DNA from: Nymphaea colorata
Taxonomy: Eukaryota > Streptophyta > Magnoliopsida > Nymphaeales > Nymphaeaceae
Direction of reading: 5' to 3'
Length of the DNA stretch: 64,000 bases
Assembly (NCBI RefSeq): GCF_008831285.2
Contig: NC_045138.2
Location: 5,485,205-5,549,204 of the forward strand
The translations under genes and the position numbers were made by a program. This document shows positions 37,659 through 51,200 of the stretch, in pieces. Within the stretch, counting starts at the first letter, position 1. The number at the start of each line of letters is the position of its first letter. The notes beneath the pieces are model-generated. The model was not told where the DNA came from, searched no databases, and saw nothing but the letters and a program-made list of their open reading frames with translations.

Positions 37659-40600
37659 CTTTACTATCAGTTTCTGCTCATAAAGATTCTTTTGAAGAGT
37701 TTGGTAGCTGATCAAACCATAAATATATGTTTCCTATAAATGAATTTTCAATATATATGTTGGTACATTTTTTAATTCTATTTTGATTTCTGTAATGTGC
37801 TTGATCATTTCAGCTTTCCAGATTTGTAATAACATTATGTGTTATCTAGATTTAATATTCCTTGTTTTCATTCTTTTTCTTCTATTTTGTTTTTTAGTCT
37901 AGATTTCCAAATTCTTTCCCATCGTTCATTTTTACTATAGTCATCTTAATGTCTATTCCTATTTGGATTTCCTTTGTGAGTTCTTGAACCTGCTGGATAT
38001 TCCTCTTTGATTTTAATTCCTTATTTGGGTGTTGTATTCACATTTATTTCCATGTTTTGTCCTTGATCCATTAATTCAGTATATGTTATACTTGGTTCAT
38101 AGTTTTCTGTTTCGATTTCACTACCTATTTCTATTTTTTGAAGACTATTTGTTTCTAACATGTTAATTTCCTCTTCATTTACCTTATCTAATTTTTCATT
38201 TCTTTTTTCAAATTGCTGGTCGAGTTTTTCCACAAGCTTTTCTAGTAAATTTATTATTTTGTCCATTTTATCTTCCAGATACGCTGGGCAACCTTGCACC
38301 GACTGTGGTGTATCGGCAGGGTAACCTTCATATTGCCGTATCTTTTCTTTTTTAGGCTTATTTTCTTCGTTTAGTCTTTTTATTCTTTCTAGCACTGTTT
38401 CTGTATTCATTTTTTCTTCGTCTAATATTAGATACATGTCATTCTGGTTTAATTCTAGAAATTTCCTATCTAAGTTTGTTTCAATCATTTGGCATTTTTG
38501 TCCGAAGACAAATGTTTTCTTAGAGCCAGTTTCGTATTCTACTCTGTTCATATGAACGACTCCGTTATTACTCTTCCTATTACTAAATCCATGTACAAGG
38601 TCGTCAAATATTTTATCTCTCTTTGACTATCTGGTCTAAATATAGAGTTTTTCTGTTCTCGTTCTTTTTCTGAACTTCAGTTTTTATGATTTAGTTTCTT
38701 ATAAAGTCATTTAGTTGGTTACTTATTCTTTTCTGATTTTCTAAAACTAGTTCTAATTCCTGTAAAATTTTTCCAAATTCTGATTTATCCATGATTGTGG
38801 AGCGTTTTCCTATTCGAGAAGTGCAAAATATTCTCATTTTCTAGTATGTGCTTTGTGTCTATAATCTATCCGTTGCAGGAAGTGAAATAACCTCAGTTTT
38901 CTTTATGACCATCTGACTTTCCCCGATCGGGCTTCTGCCTTTGTGGTACTCGTCTGGGGTCTTTCCCTCTTGGGTTACACATTCAGACTCCTCTTTTGCC
39001 GTATATTCATATAGATGGACTTTGGTGTTCCAAATGATGCAATTGACAGAAAATAAAACTACTCTACACATGCTTGAAAATCAAAATACTAACACATACT
39101 CGTAAGGAAAACTAACACTTTATTCAATAAAAAAAGCATACTTACAATACTTACAGATAGTTCATCAACCTATGACGAAGTTGAAGATACATGGCTACTA
39201 TTTGTCTCTGGAACACTGTCCATGAGACCTTCAATAGTCTACTACCTAGTTTCAAACTTACACAAGCTAGATAATTATTTACTGTTTATGGATTGGCTTT
39301 CTATTTTCTCTTGTTGGATAGTTTCTAAATAGGTTTGTGTATGAAGTGGAGTGAACAGATTGGTTTTGACTGACATGTTTGTTTTCTGAAATCTCTGGTT
39401 TAGGTTGACATTCTTAAATCTCGGTTTGAAAGATAAACTAGGTTCTTCTTGGTTTGTAACTTCCAGGGTCTTTGGTTCAAAAATTTTTACTGGGGCTTCT
39501 AGGTTTCTGGGATTTTTATCAAAGGTTCTATTTGGGCTTTCCATTTTAGTAGTTCTTTCACTTGGTTTTGTAGTATTGCTAGTTGGGTTTGCTGTTCTTC
39601 TAACTCCATCCTTACTAGCCGCACAAATAAACAATTGGTGTTATTGAGAGATTGGCTTTTAGCAGCAACTCAAATTGTGTGTGTATTCTGATGGTTAATC
39701 TTTTAATCACTTTTGGAAAGTGACCATCCTTCAACGGATTTGATTCGTCTTTACCAGGAGCCGTTTGCTCTGGACTAGCCATATTCTTTTCCACTTTCAG
39801 TGGTTATTGGTGAATATGAGTACCAATGTGTGTGGTTTGTGCTAATTAGTTCATATATCTGGTAGCATTTTCTCCTTCTACTGTTATTTTACATTCCTTG
39901 ATAAATAGTCTGTATAGCAATTTTCGTTAGTCTTGATTATTTCGATATCAAAATCAAATAATTTTATGTTGTTGACTAGCCTCCTAATTTCTTTCTTTAC
40001 AATTGAGTTTTCTAGTTCAATTGTAAAGAAATATCAGCAAAGAAATATCAGCAATGTCTCAGACAAGAGCAATCAAAGGACCAATAATGGGAACTAAGAA
40101 CTTGAAGGAATATTGCCAGTACATGCAAAAATATCAGGAGCATAAGTGTTCAGAATGTGCAAAAAGTAAAGAACTATGCGAGGTAACCCTCGAAGGAATA
40201 AAGACCCAGTCAATACTTCAATCACTACCATGTACATGAAAAAGTTGTGATTGATTGGGAACATATTCTAAAGAGGAAAAGACAATTGCATCGAATAAAA
40301 CAAAAGAAAAAACACAACGAATAAAGTAAAGAAAAAGATATTCGAACGGCAGACAGATAATAAAGTAAAGAAAAAGAAATTTGAATGGCAAACAAAGAAT
40401 AAAGTAAAAGAGATTTGAAGCAAAGAGATGGAGCACAAAGGCAGACAAATACAAACAGAAAAGCAGAAAGCAGCAAAGGCTTAATCAGAACCAGAGATTA
40501 AGATTCTAGCAGGTCACCTTTCAACCGTTGATCTCCGCAAAGTTTCAAAACCAACCACTATAAATATGAGAAGTCAGGCACTCGTGGAGCTTGTGTAAGT

Positions 40601-40780
40601 TTGAAACTAGGTAGTAGACTATTGAAGGTCTCATGGAGAGTGTTCCAGAGACAAATAGTAGCCATGATAAATATTTGTGTAATATGATTATCTTCTGATC
40701 TTGTGTCTATTAAGATTTTCTTTATCATATTGTTTATATGAAATTGTTTTTGGTAACTTGTTTTACCTGCAGAACTAAAT
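37659..40780 (-). mobile_element. Endogenous pararetrovirus fossil (Caulimoviridae), right copy
   Basis: Mirror of 31529-34656. It starts at the gap in the coat-protein-like region and ends at the same point of the G' intron as the left copy does in G. It includes the same head-to-head rearrangement, with a small palindrome near 39990-40035, the promoter and leader part (about 40240-40680), and the short protease-like end. Broken, with many breaks. The same junctions in both arms show that it was inserted and rearranged before the arms separated. Confidence 0.75.
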
Positions 40781-40839
40781 TATAGTGTTTTTGTATTTAA
40801 GGACAAATAGGAGCAACAGAAGGAGAGGTGGTAACGTAC

Positions 40840-41755
40840 CATACCGGTGGCTTTAATAATGGCATCAGTTTGATGATTTTCGAACAAGTGACCGTCATCT
40901 AATTCTTTAATGACCACGTCAATCAAGTCTCTCTTCTCGTCGGCACTACTGGATTCCTTTCGGCGGTGCTCTGCAAGCCAAGCCGAGGCAACTTCATCCA
41001 TCTTCAGGTGAACCCTTTTCATGGCATTGAGGTGACCACCCACATCTAGCCACGGATCGCGTCAGAGACGGTGAACATACCAACTAGATTGGCAAACTCA
41101 TCCAGAGCTTCACTAAATCTTTTCCTTCACCGTCCAAATCAAAGTACCATTTTCCGGGGATCATCCTAAGGATGATGTTCAAGGCCATGCAGGTCAAATG
41201 CTGCTTCATCTCTACCGGCTCATGGTTTCTGCAACTGCCGTACAGGCGCCGCATCAAGAAGCCCACCTCGTCTACCCGGATGTGCTTGAGCAGCTCAAAT
41301 TGCTGGCTTGACAGCTGCTCGGTGGCGACGATCTTGTGGAGTTCACAAAAGTAAGGTCCGTATGGGCTGAATGAGAACATGGCATGATCGTAGGCAAGGT
41401 GTTTCCAACCTTCTAGCTGTGGCCGACCGGCAAATGCTCGGTCATTGACAGTGAAGCACTCCTTGGCGAGGTCCATGCTGCTCACCACAATGGCATGCAT
41501 TTGTCCCAGTTGGAGACTGAAGAGAGGCCCGTGCTTCTCTGAAAGAGCAGCGATAGTTCTATAGAGAGGTGTGGTTCCAGTCAGCAGGTCGAGGTGTCCG
41601 ACTATTGGCCAAGAACCATTGGGTTCCGATAGTCGGCATCTTCCTTCCCTTTTCCTCTTTTGCCAAATTTTACAGATGAAGAAAAGGGCAAGCAGAGATG
41701 CTAAACCCTCTGCTACCCGCTTGATGGAATCCATAGATGTGGTGATGGACTCCAT
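40840..41755 (-). pseudogene. P450 copy G', exon 1 only, two single-base losses
   Basis: Mirror of G exon 1, with the same doubled start codon (41755 and 41734) and donor. Two single bases are missing relative to G: one near 41118 (within GKEF) and one near 41054 (within DAIPWL). Each breaks the frame. One residue near the first loss also differs (MIPGKW against MIAGKW). No exon 2 follows; the fossil begins about 60 bp into the intron. G' is therefore more damaged than G. Confidence 0.88.
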
Positions 41756-41875
41756 AGATGTGGGGAAGGTATTTTCTTTCCTCCTGCTTGCTAGCTACTT
41801 TTGTATGTATATATATTCATAGAATATGCGATTGAGTTTTCTCCCTTGAACAATTTAGTAGTTAAAGGTGTAGTT

Positions 41876-42000
41876 CTCTCTCTCTCTCTTATCTCTCTTC
41901 TTCTATATATATATATATATATATATATATCAAACATGTTTGAATAGTCAAACATGGTTGGTGGTTGGATGCTTGAATAGTCAAACATGTTTGGCAGTTG
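41876..42000 (-). promoter_or_regulatory. Microsatellite and W-box block upstream of G'
   Basis: Mirror of the block upstream of G: CT run (41876-41889), AT run (41904-41930), then the doubled CATGTTTGACTATTCAA-type repeat, reversed. The AT run is less than half the length seen before G. Confidence 0.5.
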
Positions 42001-43236
42001 GAGATCTTGGTCAGGACGTATTAACGAGGAAGTGTTTGTTTTTTAATATTTCCCTCAGAACAAGAACGGAGTCATTTTCTTGAAGGTTAAGGAATTCTTA
42101 AAACGATAAATAGACAGTATGCCATGGATCATGTAGAATCACATGTGGTAATGTGTGAGTAGTTGCCCTCACAGTCTCACACATTTTGTTTATTTCCCTA
42201 TTTATTTGTATATGTATGCCCCTTAATTATTTACTTAATGCTCTTTAATCTTTTTATTATGTCTAATATTTTTTTTGAATAAGTGCTCCTCGAAAAAAAA
42301 ACGTATGGCTTTTGGCCAAGGAAACAGGAATGAGCAATAGGGAGCTTACCACTGGAGCTAAAATGCTTCAAAGAGTAGAAACACATTTTCAAATCGTTAT
42401 CTTATTAACCATGGCAGGTTACAATAATGGATTGCTAGGAGGTAGGCTCCCCACTTTTATTACCAAAAAATGATATTTACAATAATTAACAGAGGATGCA
42501 AGGCATCGACAGGAAAATTGCAAGGACCAAAAAACCCTCACCCCTCAAAAATACAAGACAGAGAACATCTGAACCAAGAGCCTATAGTTAAGCCAAAAAC
42601 AAAACTGTCTGCCCGTCTGCTATTAGGCTAACAAAACATGCAATAATACCCGCCATCGTCGCGTCCATCTTGATGACCATAAATCAAGGATGCTGACCTG
42701 ATCCACTCACAAAAAGTGATAGTCTATATTGGTTCTTTCAGAACACTTTCTGAATAGGACCCATCTTGCTGGAATGGTACTGCGCCCTTCAATCATAATG
42801 GTTCTGCACCCTTCAATCATAGCTCGTAATCAAAGATATGATCGTGAGACTTCCTGAACTCTTCAGCATTTTACCTAGCCAAAACTCCAGCAGGTGCATT
42901 TCAGCTGTATCCCCCCTACTGTGAGCCATTCTATTAAGCAACTTGTAAGCTCCAGCATCCCTGTCCCACCAGACTGCAGCCATCATTAACCTTATGTTAA
43001 ATCTTCTATGTGCAACTTGAAGAGTATGATTGCCCTTATGTATTTCTTCTCTTTTACTACAGAAAATACCACAAGTTGAATCAGTTGCAAGTTTTCCTCC
43101 TGCGAAAAGATCGCCTTACCCTTTGTCCTATCTTCCAAATCCTATTTGTAATGCTACCAATGGATGGGTGCTGCCAATTATCATGGGCTGTTTGGTTTTT
43201 AATTAAAAAAGTAACATAACGACGGTGGTTGGCAAT
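42001..43236. other. Spacer, mirror of 29045-30257 with possible LINE 3' end
   Basis: Same content as the left arm, with the possible LINE tail at about 42400-43000. No gene seen. Confidence 0.35.
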
Positions 43237-43604
43237 TAAGGACGTTAACGCCTCAAAGGATTGGCTTCAAACTGGATAAACCCTTAACCATATCTGTTTT
43301 TTTTTAATATTCACATATTTGGATTCAAATCCAAAATTTGGTTTCACAATTCGAACCTGATTTTTATATTCATGTCCAAATCTAAATCCAAATTCTGAAT
43401 CAAAATTTTTCAATTTTCAAAATGTAAGAGAATTAAATATAAGACATTTGTTTAAAACAAATCCGGTCCAAATCTGATAGGATGCTATTTCTTAAATCTT
43501 AATCGGATAAATATGATTTCTTAATCATATATTAATTTTTTTGCATCAGACTTTTTTTATCGGTTCAATTGGATATCCAATCCAAATTGATATTGATATC
43601 CTTA
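43237..43604. mobile_element. hAT-like MITE (right arm)
   Basis: Mirror of the 28673 element, bounded by TAAGGACGTTAAC and ATTGATATCCTTA, with the same flanking words. The identical site in both arms shows it came with the duplication. Confidence 0.6.
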
Positions 43605-45753
43605 TTAACAATGATAACAATGTGATATTGCTTCATGAGTTTGCCCTAAAGTTTGAGGGAGATTCAAAAAACAATTTGCTATAATGTTTCAGTATCAAAT
43701 TTTTGGGGTAGATATATGAAATAGAATGTCATTGTTCCCATTACCAAATGCCCTCAAAAGACAAAAAAACTTGGAACTATTTTTCCATTTCTATGGAAAG
43801 AGAAAAGTGGGAATTCTTTTTGTGAGCATGGCTTGATGATAGTGAAATTCCGGATAAAATTGCTATCTTTGTGAATTGGATATTTTCGACAAAATTGATA
43901 TTTTTGAATTTCAGTATTCCTATCCACAAATTGTAATTCCGACAAATTTTGTTTAAGTTATTTTCTTTTCAGTCTTCTAGCATTTGGGAAATTGAGTATG
44001 ATTTTTTTCGCCCCATTTATGAATAGATTTTTGTTTTCATTTAGTTTAGTAAATACTTTTGTTTTTTTCTTATATGCATATATGTACGTTTTTTTTTACT
44101 TTTTTCTTTTCTGAATGTCGCTTGTCAAATCTTTTCAAATGGGACTATTTGCAAGGCATTGAATTCATACCGACTACTGTATTGAACACATAAAAGAACT
44201 TACAAAATTCGTTAATGAATTCCCATTTTCTAGATCTGCCTTTCTACTTGCTGATTGAAGGCATGTTATGTTCCTTAGTCAATAAGGGAGTGTTTAATAG
44301 CCTTTGATTTAAGGGAGTATTTTCTAAATCTTACTTCATCTTCTCATGATTCTGGTGCACTCAAGTATAGCTTCTTGACTCCGAAGATGAGATTTGAGAG
44401 AACGAAAAGAAATAGAGTGAGATATTGATTACATATCTCTAATGAGAATTATTTAGAAGAAGAATCAATTACTTTGGATGATCTCTTAGGGTTGCTTTGG
44501 GTGAAGCCCTAAAGTGATGAGCATATGCCTCCAAAAGATCTTCTTATGCTTCCTTGAAGAGTTGGACCTTGAACAAGCTTGTTCCCAAAGATGGAGAAGA
44601 AGAATAGATGAAGAGACAAAAGGAGGAAAAGAGCTAATAGAAAACTCTAAAATGAAGAGACAAAAGGAGGAAAAGAGCTAATAGAAAACTCTAAATCTTC
44701 AAGTGACAGAGCACAAGAGGTTCCCAAAAGATTAGCTCATGTCCAAGAGGAAGGATTGTGAGGGTATTTATAAAGAGTTTTGGAGCAAAAACTGAAAATT
44801 TGATTTTTTTTTTTTTAATTTAACAAGATTTTCTTGAAAATTTCAAATATTTTTGAATAATTTTTAATTTTTTAAAATATGCTTTCACTAAGTGGGATTA
44901 GCCGACAGGGCTAATGCACACCTAGCCAGGCCAAAATCACCCCCCAAGGGGCGGTTTTTCATCAAAATGGGGGCCCTGCGTGCACAGACCTTGTCTCAGT
45001 GTGCAACGCATATCAGCGGCGATGCGTGAAGGCGCTCTCACGTGCTCATTCGACTGCATGGCACGCTTGTGCGTTTGCTCGACCACGTGGCACGCTTGCT
45101 CGACCTTGTGGCGCACTCGCGTAGTGTGCGCACTTGCGTGCGCGTGATTTTTGTTTTTTGTTTTTGTTTTTTAAATCAAAATAAAAAATAATACTGAAAA
45201 GTTGTTTATATAAGAAGTGTAAAACCTTTTTTATTTAAAATGTAAGCAATGATGATTTTTGTTAAAAATGGGCGGCCGACTATGTTTTGAGAAATTCCAG
45301 GTTCGTTTTATATTTGGATTGGGTTCAATTGGTCGCCCATGCATTCTAAGGAGTAATTTAAGCTCAAAAGCACATCTCGACACAAAAGCAAAACATAAAA
45401 CAAAGGAAGGTCCATGTGTGTGCGGGGACACACTCAATGACATTAAATTTTGCCGTTCGGATATCAGCTTTGGAATTTGAGTTTCAATTTTTTGATTAGG
45501 ATCTAAACTTGGGTTTGGGGTCTAATTCGGATCCGAGAATTGGATTTTGGATATGAATCTCACGTCTAAGGTTGGGTTTTGATTTTAAATTTTGTGTTTG
45601 GGATTGGACAAGGTTTAGAGATTTATTTTGGATCGACTAGTCGCAAATTTATTTTGGGTCTAGGATTGCGCTTAAGGACAAGGAATTAATCCAGATAAAA
45701 TAATTGAGAACTGAGTGAAAATGAAATACACCCCTTTAAAAAAAAAAAGAATT
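43605..45753. other. Spacer, mirror of 26521-28672
   Basis: Contains the mirrored LTR-like piece (about 44345-44810, TATAAATA on the minus strand) and the GC-rich patch (about 44970-45150, one copy of its short repeat). The rest is unassigned. A few indels separate it from the left arm, for example near 44550. Confidence 0.4.
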
Positions 45754-46856
45754 TGGGGAGATAACAGTGCTTCGTAAGTGTTCATCATAAAACTTGCTTT
45801 CTAACTAAAAACAAATTTCAATGTATACCACACATATATAACATCCTTGAGTTTCAACACAATCCTATTGTTGGTTTGTAAATTTACATCAGCAACACCA
45901 ACTTGTGACAAACTATAATTATACATTCCAACACAGCATAATCACTAAAAGCATAAGTAAAAAATAATTCTTCATTTGAAATGACATGGAGAGACACTAC
46001 TATCAATTACCCAGATCATATCGTGACTTGTCAAGTTCATAACATCTTCATCATAAACAACTGTCATTATGTATAGCTGCAACAACACGATCATTAATAT
46101 CTTCATTTTTTCTATCTTCTTTTTTACTATTTATATTTTCTCCCATCAATTGAAAGCAATATTTTTTGATGTACCACATAACATATTCTTGGAACTTGAC
46201 CTTGATTTGCTTCAATTTTTATGTGTACATTTCTCACTCTTGAATTTATTTTTCTCCCTTTTTTTAGTGACAAATGCTAGACTTTTAGATTTTTTTCTCA
46301 TCTATTCATTTAAAACACCGACCTTAACAAGCTTCATAAAAGTAATACTATTTGACATAGAGTTAGTGAGTGAGATCCAAAATGTCTCGTATAAATCTAG
46401 TGGAGTGAGAAAAAACCAAGGTTCAAGAACTTCATCTTCAAATTTTAGACTCACATCCGACAATTGATTAATAAGTCATTGGAATTCATTCAAGCGATCG
46501 ACAACAAAATTTCCTTATGCTTAACTTGCATCATCCATATTATTGCCGGTCTTTGAAGCATGCAAATTTTCAAGTGAGGACCATAATTTCTTCATATGAT
46601 TCTCATGCTGAACGTAATATAGGCATTCTCATCAACAAATTATCGAATAAAATCATACACCTCCTCATGCTCAAACTTTCAATTTTCATTACTGATAGAT
46701 TCTGGCTTTTGATTTGTAAATATTAGAAGATGCATAATCTTCACAAACAAAAATTCATTCACTTTGTTTTTGTGTAGATTATAATTTGTGTCAATCGAAC
46801 TAATCACCTGACTTGTGGTAATGATGTTTATTCTTGAACCAAAGCTTCGATACCAT
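45754..46856 (-). mobile_element. Ty1/copia gag-protease fossil (right arm)
   Basis: Mirror of 25418-26520: primer-binding-like site, gag-like and protease-like parts, no polymerase. Broken, with many breaks. The long + strand frame at 46069-46467 is an antisense shadow of it. Confidence 0.65.
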
Positions 46857-48391
46857 TTATATTGGTAAAAGCAGGCACAAACCAAATGATCAAGTTTTAC
46901 AAACAATGGCAATGACTAAAAATACCTCTAAATAAGCATTTTTATTCTGTGCAAATAAACGAACAATATTTCTTCCACCCGCACTCCAAAATAAAACTTT
47001 TATCAATTAAGAGATTTCAGTGCACAGGAATAAAAGCAAACACCAAAAAAGACAAATACCAATTTTCTACTTGGAAATCCCACTAAAAAATAAGAGATAA
47101 ATGCCACAAGGTTGAGAGCAATCCGATAACAATAAGTCCATAGATCACCACAAGGTAGATACAATAAAACAAAGAAAGAGTAAGAATGGAAAGATCATGA
47201 GTGATCCCATGGCAAAGTCATCTTTCTCTAGCCCCAATAGTCATAAAAAGTGAAGAAAAAAGAACAAGGAAAAACCTCAAACAAGAAATTGAAGTTTTCT
47301 TTCCCTCTCTATTAATGCTCTTGTTGCTTCGAGTGAGTGGAGAACATAAAAACCCCAAGCAATGAAGAAGAAAACCCCAAGCCAAGACTCGCATAAAAAC
47401 ATTCTATCCCCTTTTTCTTCCCTCTTCTATTTAAATTTTTGTAATTTCAATCAACAAAATTGTTGCTTATTTGCATCTTTTCAATGCTTTCCACTCAAGT
47501 ACGAGTGAAAAAAAAAATGACTTTTCACCTTCCACCTTGTGATCCAAACTTAGAGTTCTGTTAAAAATTGTTTTATATTACTACTACAAAACTACTTGTT
47601 CTCTGCTTGAGTTTTATATGTCAGCGCTCAAAATCTGGCCAACGTGTGCCAATTTTATTTGATGATTTCAAGTATGTTGCCTTGTTTTCCCTCAAATTTT
47701 CTTATTGTATAGCTCAGCCAATCAAAAGCGGTGGAGATAATCTCACAAGGTTCCATCAAATATACCTCATTCGACCATATGTGCAACAAAAACCATGACA
47801 CACAGTACTTTTACGATGTGTTCTAGCTTGGATATGGCAGACAGAATGCTTATAATGTTTTTTTTTCCTCCAATGTATATTTTTCATAGGCCACCCCATC
47901 ATAAGAAATTGATTCTTCAGAACTATGGATTAATTTGTGGCATCGCACCAATCCATGCATCACAAGCTGCTTCACCCCACCTCTGTCGCTATTTATTCAG
48001 TTTGGGCGAGCAGGAGGGAACCCACCGCTGGGGTGAGAAGTTGAAATCCCTTCAAGTCAACCCAGATGCACTTATGGTTACTTCCCTCAACTCAGAGAGT
48101 AGTGTCCATGGTAGTTTCCTGACGAGAAAAGTAGCATCCACAAGAATTCAACCTGCAATTAACTAAGATTTTATTGATCCACTAATCCAACCAGCTACAC
48201 TATGTTCCTTAAAACTCATTACCTATTTAGACACCCCAACATGATCGATTAACAAGCAACATCTAGAATTTTCCTTTTGTCTAACATTCTAATTTCTTAT
48301 CACCACATTATTCATTTTTAATTGCACTGAAAATTTGTTCAAAAAATGAAACCATAAGCCTGCCATATCATCAGTAATGTTATTGCATACA
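46857..48391. other. Spacer, mirror of 23883-25417
   Basis: Possible copia leader or LTR next to the remnant, an unassigned middle, and the SINE-like head at about 48165-48212. No gene seen. Confidence 0.4.
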
Positions 48392-51200
48392 CTAAAAACA
48401 AGTAACTAATAGAGGTGGGGAGGGAGACGGGGCCTCAAAAGCACTAAGCGGAGTTGCTTTGGGCAGGGCTAGGCCATGTCCCTCGGTCATGTCAACCGGC
48501 TCATTCATGGGTGTAGACCATTCAAAGCTCTGCAGCAAGCGCGCCACAGTTAGGTGAAGAACTTGCATGGCCATCTGCCAGCGGATGCAGATCCTCCTTC
48601 CCGATCCAAATGGCAAGAACGCAAAGTCCTGACCACCAAAGCTGGTCATCTCATTGCAGCTGCTCAAGAACCTCTCTGGCTTGAATTCTTCTGGGTCCAT
48701 CCACAATGTCGGATCGTGATGAATCTTCCACACATTAACAAACAGAGTTGAGCCAACCGGCAACTCGAACCCACCAAGTTGAATGGATTCCATTGACTCA
48801 TGTGGGACCAAAAGCGGTCCCATTGGATATAGGCGCATTGACTCTTTGACTATGGCTTGCAAATAAGGCAAGTTGTTGACATCTGTTTCATCCACTTGTC
48901 GCTCTTTGCCGATGTGGCAGTCTAACTCATCATGGGCTTTCTTTAGGAGATGTGGGTTATTTAGCAAGAGAGAGAGAGCCCACTCAAGTGTGACTGCTGT
49001 GGTCTCGGTCCCGGCTACTACCAAAACCTGGAATAATTCAAGACAATGGAGATTGGTGGTAAATAGATCTATGCCCTTTACTGATACTAGAGAATTGAAA
49101 GTGTCACAAGCAAACATGAATAAAAAGTAGGTATGGGGCAATTTCTTTTATTTGTTATCAGAGGAATTATTTAAATATATATAGAGCAAAGAACATTCAC
49201 TGAAAAGCCATTTGAACCTTACGGAAACTACTAAATGTGAGGCTGGTAGCATGAGATCCCAGATCAAGGCTGATCTAATATCCCTTTTATGTAGAACTAC
49301 AACATAAACAAACACTAGATTTTGCCATTATGTGAAAAAGAAGAACTGAGATCCTTAGTTTATAGATAAAACCTTACAATTGGTGTCGGATCTGACCTAA
49401 AGCATGTGGATTTGAGATTCTCAATGATCCCAAATTACCTTGATTTTCAAATCTGAGGCAATCAAACACCCCTCGAATATAAACTACAAGAACATGCCTG
49501 ATTTAAGATTGTGGGGAGGGTCTCGTCTTAAATCTATGGCTCTCCAATCTTGAAGATTTAAAATCAGGGGCCATGATTTTATTGATCATGGGAAGTTCAC
49601 AATTTGATTGAAATGTGGATTTTATCTATCATGGATTTATGATTCCTTGGATCTAAGATCCATGTGGAATCAAGCACAACCTAAAAACTCTTCTAGTATT
49701 AATATACTGCGTATATATGATACTCTCATTTCTCTTAGTTTTCTAGATTCCCATTATGCAAACAGAAATTAGGTGATGAGAAGGACCCAAAATCTTATCA
49801 GTTTAAATAGGGTGCTAACACGTTCACTTAATCAGCTTAATTTGGCAAGAAATGCTTAAAGTTATAAAAAAAGATTTAAACTAAATCACCAAAAGAAACA
49901 AACATCAAAACCTGTTAGTAAGAAGAATCTGAAATATTTAGAAGAGAAAAAAGCACGGCGACCCATCTTTTTTGGTAATTAACCATTAGAAAATTAAACT
50001 TAAGGGGGAGTTTATTACTTCAGATCTGAAAATTCATAAATCTCACGTGAATCTGACGTGTTTTGCTTTTGTTGATATGACAAAAGAATCATGAGACCTA
50101 GGATTCATACTTAACATTCTTATTTTACTTCTCTCTGTTGAAACACTAAAGGTTAGAATTAAGATTGAAAGGGAAAAGTCGGATCTAGAACCACGGTTTT
50201 CAAGTCCTATGAGTCTTAGATGCAATCTGTCAAACGCCCGGTAAGTATGTTATGCATATATTTTTTTTATTGTCAAAATCTCCCAAGTTTGACCTTTGGA
50301 ACTTCTCTTCAATGGCGGTTCACAATAGCTTAGCGATTTTAGTGCTTTCTGTACTTAAAAAAAAAAAGAGGAAAAGAGAGAGAGGTGGTAACGTACCGTA
50401 GCGGTGGCCTTAATTATGGCATCAGTTTGATGATTTTCGGACAAGTGGCCATCTTCTAATTCTTTAATGAGCACGTCAATCAAGTCTCTCTCCTCGCCGG
50501 CGCTACTGGACTCCTTCTGGCGGTGCCTCCCGGGGATTGCGTCAGAGACGGTGAACGTACCAACTAGATTGTTAAACTCAGCCAGAGCTTCTCTAAACTC
50601 TTTTCCTTCACCGTCTAAATCAAAGTACTGTTTTCTGGCGACCATCCTGAGGACGATGTTCATGGCCAAGCAGCTCAAATGCTGGTTCATCTCAACCGGA
50701 TCATGGTTGCTGCAACTGCCATACAGACGCCGCACCAAGGAGCCTACTTCATCGACCCGGATGTGTTTGACCAGCTCGAGTTGCTGGCTTGACAGCAGGT
50801 CGGTGGCGACGATCTTGCGGAGTTCACGAAAGTGAGGTCCGTATGAGATGAATGCGAAAGTGGCATGATCATAGCCAAGGCATTTCCAACCTTCTAGCTG
50901 TGGCCGACCGGCGAAGGCTCGGTCATTGACAGTGAAGCACTCCTTGGCCAGGTCCGTGCTGCTCACCACAATGGCACGCCTTTGTCCCAGTTGGAGACTG
51001 AAGAGAGGCCCGTGCTTCTCTGAAAGAGCAGCAAGAGTTCTATGGAGAGGTGTGCTTCTGGTCAGCAGACCGAGGTGTCCGACTATTGGCCAACAACCGT
51101 CCGGTTCCGGTAGTCGGCCTCTTGCTTTTCTTTTCTTCTAGATGAAGAAAAGAGCGAGCAGAGCTGCTAAACCCTCTGTTACCAGCTTGATGGAATCCAT
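48392..51200 (-). pseudogene. P450 copy D', CYP82-like; D lesions plus 87-bp deletion
   Basis: Exon 1 is 50397-51200 and exon 2 is 48392-49027; the intron of about 1.37 kb lies between. It shares with D the TAG in the anchor and the shifted C-terminus, so both predate the copying. Its own change is an 87-bp in-frame loss after DAIP that removes 29 residues (WLGWLDVGG to WLAE). The heme loop reads FGSGRRICIR. The usual glycine is Arg (CGC, 48581-48583), while D has His there. Unlike D, it keeps the roughly 93 bp of leader before the start codon. Not functional as it stands. Confidence 0.88.

Noticed and set aside
46069-46467. 132-codon + strand frame in the right arm
   Set aside because: Antisense of the copia gag fossil; low-complexity Phe/Leu/Ile content and no family features.
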